DNA of 13,115 nucleotides, from the NCBI GenBank assembly GCA_024762485.1, contig JANTHH010000056.1:1-13115 (forward strand). Direction: 5' to 3'. The notes under the pieces were generated by a model. It was given only the letters and a program-made list of their open reading frames with translations. It was not told where the DNA came from and made no database searches. Every line of letters begins with the position of its first letter. Position 1 is the stretch's first letter. Shown piece after piece: positions 6,035 to 11,361 of this stretch. The stretch comes from Chromatiales bacterium. GTDB lineage: Bacteria > Pseudomonadota > Gammaproteobacteria > Chromatiales > Chromatiaceae. Both the position numbers and the translations under genes were made by a program.

Positions 6035-7498
6035 ATGACCAACAAACATAAACCGATGCATGGTACTGCCAAGGCAGCGGGCTGTTCCCATGCCCGACTG
6101 GGCAATTTCTGCAAACTCTTTCCCGATCTGCCGTCATGGGCGGACGATTGTGGCGGTGTCAGCCAGTGCGATGCCGAGGCCATGGCCGCGGCACTGGGTG
6201 GCCCCGGTGGCCTGATGCACGATGCCGGCAATTCTTCCGGTGATAGCGGCATCCCTGCCGGCTACACCTTTTTCTCGCAATTCGTCGATCACGACATCAC
6301 CCTTGACACCACCAGCAACCTGCATGGCGCGCCGCAGACCAACAGTGCCATCAACGAGCTGCCAAACCTGCGCTCGGCATCGCTGGATCTGGACTGCATC
6401 TATGGTCTCGGGCCCGAGGCCATGCCCTTCATGTACGACCAGACCCAGCCAGGCAGGATGCTGACAGGCAGTGAGGTCGACGGCATTGCCAATCCATTGG
6501 ACGTGCCACGCAACGAGGAGGGCAGGGCACTGATCGGCGACCCTCGTAACGACGAGAACATCTTCGTCTCCCAGCTGCAGTTGCTGTTTCTGCGCTTTCA
6601 CAATAAGCGCATGATTGGCGCCAACTTCGAGGAGGCACAGCTTGACTGTCGCTTCCATTATCAACATATCGTGCTCTATGACCTGCTGAAGCGGGTATGT
6701 GACCCCGATATTTATGATTTTGCCGTGCCCAAGATCGAGTTCAACGCCGGTCAGGAGGCAGAAGATCGCGATTATCCCTTCTGCAATATCGTCGACCACT
6801 GCCACCGTATCTGCATGCCGGTGGAGTTTTCGGTGGCGGCCTACCGCTTCGGCCACACCATGGTGCGCTCGGCCTATCCCGCCAACGAGGAATACCCGGT
6901 GATCGAGCTGTTCGATGAGCGATTCGGTACCCTCGGCTTTGGCCAGGTGCCACCAGAACTGACCATCGACTGGCGTTACCTGCTGGAGGTGGAACGCTGT
7001 CACCCTTATGCCAAATCCAAGGCGCTTGACCACCTGCTGGCCGATGAACTGATCCGCATGCCGGATCCGGTGGTGGGCAGAAATGCCCCGGCGAACGACC
7101 GCTCGCTGGCGTTCCGCAACCTGCTGCGTGGCTATGCCCTTGCGCTGCCCTCGGGGCAGGCAGTGGCCCAGGCACTGCAGGCCAAGGGGTACCCGATCAC
7201 TGCCATCAGCAGTGACCAGATCCGCGATATCCCAGGCTGGGATTGTGCAACCGAGGGGCTTTCCTGCGACCCTGCGGTGCACACCCCCCTGTTTTTCTAT
7301 CTGATGCGTGAGGCGGCAGTGCTGGGTGAAGGCAATCATCTCGGCCCTGTGGCCTCCGCCATACTGATGGAGGTGTTCGGCACCATGCTGGTGAACTGCG
7401 ATACCTTCCTGAAGGACAGTCACTGGGCACCCGACCCCTGTGTCGCAAAGTGGGGCGGTCTTACACTGGCCGATATCGTCAGGTATGTAGATGCCTGA
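6035..7498 (+). CDS. Bacterial animal-type heme peroxidase (An_peroxidase family)
   Basis: This 487-residue protein belongs to the peroxidase-cyclooxygenase superfamily. Compared with myeloperoxidase, the visible key residues are: distal Gln82, Asp85 and His86 in SQFVDHD; calcium ligands Asp87 and the SASLDLD loop (114-120); distal Arg187 in LFLRFHN; proximal His274 in YRFGHT; and its Asn partner Asn362 in RNLLRGYALALPSGQ. Heme should therefore bind and react with hydrogen peroxide to oxidise a substrate that cannot be named. The Glu that forms one heme ester in myeloperoxidase (REHN) is Phe188 here, so at most the Asp85 ester is possible. No signal peptide is visible at the N-terminus (MTNKHKPMHG), so location is unclear. 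The start at 6035 is fixed by AAGGAG at 6022-6027 with a 7-nt gap; the frame is open further upstream through clpB, which is chance. It is a single-gene unit between terminators, and some codons (ATT, TTT, TAT) look less GC-biased than its neighbours. Confidence 0.88.
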   Translation: MTNKHKPMHGTAKAAGCSHARLGNFCKLFPDLPSWADDCGGVSQCDAEAMAAALGGPGGLMHDAGNSSGDSGIPAGYTFFSQFVDHDITLDTTSNLHGAPQTNSAINELPNLRSASLDLDCIYGLGPEAMPFMYDQTQPGRMLTGSEVDGIANPLDVPRNEEGRALIGDPRNDENIFVSQLQLLFLRFHNKRMIGANFEEAQLDCRFHYQHIVLYDLLKRVCDPDIYDFAVPKIEFNAGQEAEDRDYPFCNIVDHCHRICMPVEFSVAAYRFGHTMVRSAYPANEEYPVIELFDERFGTLGFGQVPPELTIDWRYLLEVERCHPYAKSKALDHLLADELIRMPDPVVGRNAPANDRSLAFRNLLRGYALALPSGQAVAQALQAKGYPITAISSDQIRDIPGWDCATEGLSCDPAVHTPLFFYLMREAAVLGEGNHLGPVASAILMEVFGTMLVNCDTFLKDSHWAPDPCVAKWGGLTLADIVRYVDA

Positions 7499-7532
7499 CT
7501 GATCTGGGCAGGTCACTGAGCAAGGAGACACA

Positions 7533-7566
7533 CCCCGATGGGCCAGCGATGGCCATCGGGGTTTTT
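7533..7566 (+). terminator. Rho-independent terminator after the peroxidase gene
   Basis: CCCCGATGG (7533-7541) pairs with CCATCGGGG (7553-7561) around an 11-nt loop and is followed by five T (7562-7566). It lies 34 bp past the peroxidase stop. A Shine-Dalgarno-like AAGGAG (7522-7527) and an ATG (7538) fall at its left arm, so a double role is possible. Confidence 0.85.
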
Positions 7567-7801
7567 CATGGCGCTGGCGGGGTGGCTCATGGCGCCTATC
7601 GGTCAGGCCATTGCGGCCGGGGGCGACGCTGCGATGCCCTATCAACAGGGGTTGCGGGCACTGCTGTCTCACTTATTTCCGGTGATCGGGGCGGGAGGTC
7701 CCATCATTGCTGAGTTTGGTGCGGCCGCACGCAACCGAGACTTGGATCTGCTCGTGGCCAGCAGTCCTTGTTCCCTCTCCCTCCGGGAGAGGGGTGAATA
7801 G
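7538..7801 (+). pseudogene. Short ORF with signal-peptide-like start, possibly a broken gene's 5' part
   Basis: This 87-codon ORF starts at an ATG 10 nt after AAGGAG (7522-7527). Its beginning resembles a secretion signal: a hydrophobic stretch MALAGWLMAPIGQAIA (residues 11-26, starting at 7568) followed by AGG. The remainder (around YQQGLRALLSHLFPVIG) matches no family I recognise. The last codons run into a REP-like palindrome, so the C-terminus looks accidental. The ORF also overlaps the terminator stem. It could be the 5' end of a decayed exported protein whose 3' end is the PEP-CTERM fragment at 7872-8042, one frame away, or it could be noise. Confidence 0.25.
7773..7793. repeat. REP-like palindrome
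   Basis: CCCTCTCCC (7773-7781) and GGGAGAGGG (7785-7793) form a perfect 9-bp stem with a TCC loop. Palindromes of this CCTCTCCC/GGGAGAGG type are common dispersed intergenic repeats in proteobacterial genomes. Only one copy is in the window, so its repeated nature is inferred. There is no T run after it, so it is not a terminator. Confidence 0.6.
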
Positions 7802-7871
7802 GGTTCTTTCGCGTACGGTACAGCGGTCTCATCCAGCTACTGGCTGGTCGCCGCGCTGGAGCCCACTGTCA

Positions 7872-8042
7872 ATGGCGTTGGTAATACTCGGACCTGATTA
7901 CAATGATGCTGTGAAGATCGACATGCTGGCGGGCGACGTGTCCCCACCCCAGGGTCCTTCGGTGGATGTTCCCGTCCCCGCCACCCTGTGGCTGTTCCTC
8001 TTCGGTCTGCCGGCAGTCCTCACCCTGCGTCGCCGGGCTTGA
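7872..8042 (+). pseudogene. C-terminal remnant of a PEP-CTERM (exosortase-sorted) protein
   Basis: The reading frame open from 7707 ends at 8042 with VPVPATLWLFLFGLPAVL and then TLRRRA. This is a VPxPA motif, a hydrophobic segment of about 15 residues and an arginine cluster at the very C-terminus: the three-part PEP-CTERM sorting signal, in the form common in Gammaproteobacteria. Such signals are cleaved by exosortase at the inner membrane as the protein is exported to the envelope or exopolysaccharide matrix. The ATG at 7872 would give only 56 residues with no signal peptide, and upstream the frame passes through the REP-like palindrome, so the gene looks truncated or frameshifted. A UUCG terminator follows 31 bp later, as expected for the 3' end of a former gene. 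No exosortase gene is in the window. Confidence 0.6.
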
Positions 8043-8073
8043 AGAAACAGTAACCGCGTCCGGGCCGCTAACA

Positions 8074-8109
8074 GGGCCGCAGTCCTTCGGGGCTGCGGCC
8101 CTTTTGTTT
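8074..8109 (+). terminator. Rho-independent terminator with UUCG tetraloop
   Basis: GGGCCGCAGTCC (8074-8085) pairs with GGGCTGCGGCCC (8090-8101) across the very stable TTCG loop, with one G-T pair, followed by TTTTGTTT (8102-8109). It is oriented to end plus-strand transcription from the PEP-CTERM remnant. The opposite strand has no T run, so it would not obviously terminate the leftward ABC operon. Confidence 0.9.
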
Positions 8110-8200
8110 GCGGCGTTTGTGGCATGAGAGTGCTGTCGGGCGCGCCCGAGGTCTCAGGAGCACCTTGGGGTGCCAGCCTGCAGTGTGTGGGCCCTGCTCG

Positions 8201-8971
8201 CTAGCCGGCGGGTATGAAGGCCTTGTGATGGCCGACCTCAATCTCGAACAGTTCACAGCCATACAGCGGGCCAAGTCGGTCTGTGGTGGCCAGTGTGTCG
8301 AGCGGGCCGGCCTGCCAGCTGCCGTCACCGGGCAGCAGCAGGAGATGGTCGCAGAAACGCAGTGCCAGGTTGATATCGTGCAGTACCATCACCAGTGCAT
8401 GCCGGTCATCCGCAAAACGCCCGCACAGCAGATCGAGCAGTTGCAGCTGATGTCCCAGGTCGAGGTGGTTGCTGGGTTCGTCCAGCAGCGCGAGGCCGGG
8501 CTGCTGGGTCAGCAGGGTGGCGATGGCGAGACGCCGCCGCTCGCCGCCGGAGAGGCTGTCCACCTGGCGTTGTTCCCAGCCGGCAAGGCCGGCATCGGCC
8601 AGGGACTGGCGGGCCAGTGCGATGTCATCGGCACCCTCCCAGCCCCAGCGTCCGAGGTGGGGGTGACGCCCGGCCAGGGCCGCCTCCAGTACGGTGCTGG
8701 GGAAGGCCAGTTCATCGTCCTGGGTCATCAGTCCGATATGACGGGCACGTGCCCGGGGCGGCAGGGCCTGCAACTCGACGCCCTCCTTCAACACGCGGCC
8801 ACCGGCTGCCGCGCGGATGCCCGCCAGCGTGTGCAGCAGGCTGCTCTTGCCCGCGCCGTTGGGCCCGAGTATCGCCCAGCGCTGGCCCGGCTCGATGCGC
8901 AGCTCCAGGTCCTCGCACAGCACCCGCCCAGGGACGGACACGATCAATTCAGCTGTCTGCAACAGGCTCAT
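8201..8971 (-). CDS. FecCD-type ABC transporter ATP-binding protein (cobalamin/siderophore/heme class)
   Basis: The 256-residue ABC ATPase has Walker A GPNGAGKS (36-43), a Q-loop at Gln84 (LMTQDD), the signature LSGGE (140-144), Walker B LALLDEPSNHLDL with Asp164 and Glu165, and the switch His198 in VLHDIN. It belongs to the FecE/BtuD/HmuV group that powers import of cobalamin, iron-siderophores or heme; the C-terminal FEIEVGHHKAFIPAG resembles BtuD-like members, but the substrate cannot be fixed from sequence. The start is the ATG at 8971, overlapping the permease stop in an ATGA (8968-8971), so the two should be translationally coupled. The frame is open further upstream inside the permease gene, and those codons are not part of the protein. 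No substrate-binding protein follows. Confidence 0.92.
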   Translation of the reverse strand: MSLLQTAELIVSVPGRVLCEDLELRIEPGQRWAILGPNGAGKSSLLHTLAGIRAAAGGRVLKEGVELQALPPRARARHIGLMTQDDELAFPSTVLEAALAGRHPHLGRWGWEGADDIALARQSLADAGLAGWEQRQVDSLSGGERRRLAIATLLTQQPGLALLDEPSNHLDLGHQLQLLDLLCGRFADDRHALVMVLHDINLALRFCDHLLLLPGDGSWQAGPLDTLATTDRLGPLYGCELFEIEVGHHKAFIPAG

Positions 8972-9966
8972 CGAACCCGTGCCGGCCGGTTGAGCAGGAA
9001 CAGAAACACCGGCACCCCGAGCAGTGCGGTGAGCACGCCCACCGGCAGCTGCTGCGGCGCGATCATGCTGCGCGCCAGGGTATCCGCAGCGGTCAGCAGG
9101 GTGCCGCCGAGCAGCACGGCGCCGGGCAGCACGATACGGTGGTCGCTGCCGGCCAGCAGCCTGACCAGGTGGGGAGCGACGAGGCCGATGAAGCCCACCG
9201 CGCCGGCGAGGCTGACCGCCACGGCGGTGAGCAGCGAGGCGAGACCGTAGACCAGCCACTGCAGCCGTCGCGTGTCCACCCCCAGCGAGCGTGCACGCAG
9301 CTCGCCCTGGCTGCCGAGGTTGAGATCGCGCGCGAGGCCCAGTCCGATCAACAGGCCGAGCAGCAGCAGCAGCAGGCCGGGCCCTGGCGGGGGTGCATCG
9401 CTGAGGTCCCCCATCAGCCAGAAAAGCATGCCGGGCAGTCGCACCGGCGGGCTGAGGCTGAGGACGAAGCTGATCAGCGCTGACCAGCCGGCCGCCACCA
9501 CCACCCCGGTCAGCAGCAGACGGTTTCCGGTCCAGTTGCCGCGACGTGCCAACGAGAACACCAACAGCATGCTGAACAGGGCGCCGCCGAAGGCCAGCGG
9601 CGGGTGCCAGAAGACGGGCAGACCCAGCAGCATGGCGGCGAGGACTGCGCTGGCTGCCCCGCCCGACACGCCGAGCACATAAGGGTCGCCCAGGGGATTG
9701 CGCAGCAGCACCTGCATCAGGGCGCCGGCCAGCGCCAGCAGGCCGCCCACTGCGAAGGCACTCAGCCCGCGCGACAGGCGCAGCTGGTGAATGATCAGGT
9801 GCTCGACGCTGCCGTCGTCGTGCCAGAGCAGTTGCCAGATGCGGGCAAGCGGGATGTCTGTACTGCCCTGGGTCAGCGTGAACAGCAGGCCGGCCAGTGC
9901 GGCCAGCAGCAATGCCAGCAGCGTCGGCAGTCCGCGACTAAGCAGCGGGTGTGTCGGCCTGGTCAT
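8968..9966 (-). CDS. FecCD/BtuC-family ABC transporter permease
   Basis: This 332-residue protein is very hydrophobic, with about nine or ten membrane segments, the first at roughly residues 14-32 (LPTLLALLLAALAGLLFTL). Family blocks are LRNPLGDPYVLGVSGGAA and, near the C-terminus, AGAVGFIGLVAPHLVRLL followed by GSDHR, the cytoplasmic coupling region of BtuC/FecC/FhuB-type permeases. It forms the inner-membrane channel for a metal-chelate or cobalamin importer with the ATPase encoded next. The start MTRPTHPLL at 9966 was chosen because earlier codons in the frame lie inside the HAD gene and are not membrane-like. It overlaps the end of that gene by 29 nt and has no strong Shine-Dalgarno, consistent with coupled translation. 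A periplasmic binding protein and TonB-dependent receptor would be needed for function but are not in the window. Confidence 0.92.
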   Translation of the reverse strand: MTRPTHPLLSRGLPTLLALLLAALAGLLFTLTQGSTDIPLARIWQLLWHDDGSVEHLIIHQLRLSRGLSAFAVGGLLALAGALMQVLLRNPLGDPYVLGVSGGAASAVLAAMLLGLPVFWHPPLAFGGALFSMLLVFSLARRGNWTGNRLLLTGVVVAAGWSALISFVLSLSPPVRLPGMLFWLMGDLSDAPPPGPGLLLLLLGLLIGLGLARDLNLGSQGELRARSLGVDTRRLQWLVYGLASLLTAVAVSLAGAVGFIGLVAPHLVRLLAGSDHRIVLPGAVLLGGTLLTAADTLARSMIAPQQLPVGVLTALLGVPVFLFLLNRPARVR

Positions 9967-10621
9967 GGTCGCGCAGGCTGATGACGGGCCAGTGATGCTG
10001 TCGGGCGTGGCGGGCGAGGGTCTCGTCGGGGTCCACTGCCACCGGGTTGTCCACCCGCTGCAGCAGGGGCAGGTCGTTGTGGGAATCGCTGTAGAACCAG
10101 GCGCCGTCCAGCCCCTGGCCATGCTGGTCCAGCCACTGCTGCAGTCGCTCCACCTTGCCCTCGCGGAAGCTGGGTGTGCCCGCGACCCGGCCGGTGAATC
10201 GACCCTCGTGTTGCTCCGGCTCGGTGGCGATCAGGTGCGGGATGCCGAAGCGTTCGGCAATGGGGGCGGTGACGAAGCTGTTGGTGGCGGTGATCACCAG
10301 CAGGGTGTCGCCGGCGGCGCGGTGCTTTTCAACCAGTGCGCGGGCGGCAGGCGTGATGATGGGGTCGATCCTGCGGCGCAGGAATTCCTCGCGCCAGCGC
10401 AGCAGGTCCGCCGGGTCGTTCTCGGCCAGCGGCCGCAGGGCGAAGGCGAGGAAGGCCATGATGTCGAGCCGGCCCTCCTGGTAGTCGCGGTAGAACTGCT
10501 CGTTGGCCAGGTGATGCTCCCGCGGGTCGACCACGCCGATCTCGGCGAGGTGGACACCCCAGAGGTAGTCCGAGTCGCCGGCGAGCAGGGTGTTGTCGAG
10601 ATCGAAGAGTGCGAGGGCCAT
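9938..10621 (-). CDS. HAD-superfamily IB phosphatase (SerB-like)
   Basis: The 227-residue protein has the HAD motifs FDLDNTLL (nucleophile Asp7, acid/base Asp9), LLVITATNSF (Thr111 region), Lys156 (REGKVERL) and YSDSHNDLPLL (Asp179, Asp183). The helical cap between motifs I and II is typical of subfamily IB, which includes phosphoserine phosphatase and related small-molecule phosphatases. The substrate is unknown; the SerB-specific VSGGF motif is replaced by ITATNSF, so it is probably not SerB itself. Start ATG 10621 is preferred over an in-frame ATG nine codons earlier because AGGA lies 9 nt before it and FDLDNT then sits close to the N-terminus. It is divergent from rppH, as a related HAD gene is in Pseudomonas, and leads the leftward operon with the ABC genes. 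Confidence 0.9.
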   Translation of the reverse strand: MALALFDLDNTLLAGDSDYLWGVHLAEIGVVDPREHHLANEQFYRDYQEGRLDIMAFLAFALRPLAENDPADLLRWREEFLRRRIDPIITPAARALVEKHRAAGDTLLVITATNSFVTAPIAERFGIPHLIATEPEQHEGRFTGRVAGTPSFREGKVERLQQWLDQHGQGLDGAWFYSDSHNDLPLLQRVDNPVAVDPDETLARHARQHHWPVISLRDHDQADTPAA

Positions 10622-10744
10622 GTCAGCAAGTCCTGTGGAAAACCGCAATATACCCGAATTAATCCAGTATTAGCAGTAGGTTATCTAGCTTTGCTTGCAG
10701 CATTTGGCAGCGGTGTGAAAGAATGGTGACAACTGAAATCCACC
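10622..10744. promoter_or_regulatory. Divergent HAD-operon/rppH intergenic region
   Basis: This AT-rich gap between divergent starts must carry promoters for both directions. TATATT on the minus strand (10652-10647) is a candidate -10 for the HAD operon, 26 bp before its ATG, with no good -35. On the plus strand TTGCAG (10693-10698) and AAAGAA (10716-10721), 17 bp apart, are the best but weak pair for rppH. No cobalamin riboswitch or Fur-type palindrome was seen. Confidence 0.3.
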
Positions 10745-11284
10745 ATGTACCGATCCGTGATTGACTCCGACGGCTTCAGGTCGAATGTAGGCATCATCCT
10801 CTGCAACGACCAGGACCAATTGTTCTGGGGGCGGCGCATTGGTCAGAATGCCTGGCAGTTTCCTCAAGGTGGCATCAACGAGGACGAGACCCCTGAGCAG
10901 GCGATGTATCGCGAGCTCGAAGAGGAGGTCGGACTGAAGCCTCATCAGGTGGAAATTATCGGCAGCACCCGCAAATGGCTGCGCTACCGGCTGCCGAAGC
11001 GCTATATCCGCCGTCATTCCCACCCCATCTGCATCGGTCAGAAACAGCGCTGGTTCCTGCTGCGGGTCCGCTGTGACGAGACCGATTTCTGTCTCGATCG
11101 TTTCGACAAGCCCGAGTTCGACCACTGGCGTTGGGTGAAATACTGGCAGCCGTTGCGCGAGGTGATCTACTTCAAGCGCAAGGTCTACGAACGGGCCCTG
11201 GAGGAACTGGCACCGCTGTTGTTCCCGGATGGTGTGCCGGCACGGGACGACGGTCACAAACCCGCCAGCCAGCGCAGGCGCTAG
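10745..11284 (+). CDS. rppH: RNA pyrophosphohydrolase RppH (Nudix)
   Basis: The 179-residue protein is collinear with E. coli RppH (176), starting with the family-typical sequence around DSDGFRSNVGIILCN. The Nudix box spans Gly42 to Leu64 and fits GX5EX7REUXEEXGU exactly, with Glu48, Arg56, Glu57, Glu60 and Glu61 as metal and catalytic positions. It also has WQFPQGGI before the box and the RppH-specific segment RRHSHPICIGQKQRWFLLR. The enzyme removes pyrophosphate from triphosphorylated mRNA 5' ends, opening them to RNase E decay. No strong Shine-Dalgarno precedes the ATG. ptsP follows after 77 nt, the same order as rppH-ptsP in E. coli and Pseudomonas. Confidence 0.96.
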   Translation: MYRSVIDSDGFRSNVGIILCNDQDQLFWGRRIGQNAWQFPQGGINEDETPEQAMYRELEEEVGLKPHQVEIIGSTRKWLRYRLPKRYIRRHSHPICIGQKQRWFLLRVRCDETDFCLDRFDKPEFDHWRWVKYWQPLREVIYFKRKVYERALEELAPLLFPDGVPARDDGHKPASQRRR

Positions 11285-11361
11285 AACGTGCTGCAAAGTC
11301 GGCAATCGTCCCCCTCCCCGGTCAGGGCTGCGCCCGGATCCTGGACGGTGTGAGTGGGGGC

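Noticed and set aside
8108..9250. Plus-strand open frame of 380 codons over the ABC ATPase and permease genes
   Set aside because: Antisense to an ATPase with every ABC motif and to a membrane permease; the translation is low-complexity Gln/Ala/Gly-rich.
9791..10729. Plus-strand open frame of 312 codons over the HAD phosphatase and permease start
   Set aside because: Antisense shadow of a protein with complete HAD motifs; no domain in this frame.
10622..10744. Possible cobalamin riboswitch before the HAD-ABC operon
   Set aside because: The gap is too short and no B12-box-like conserved core was seen.
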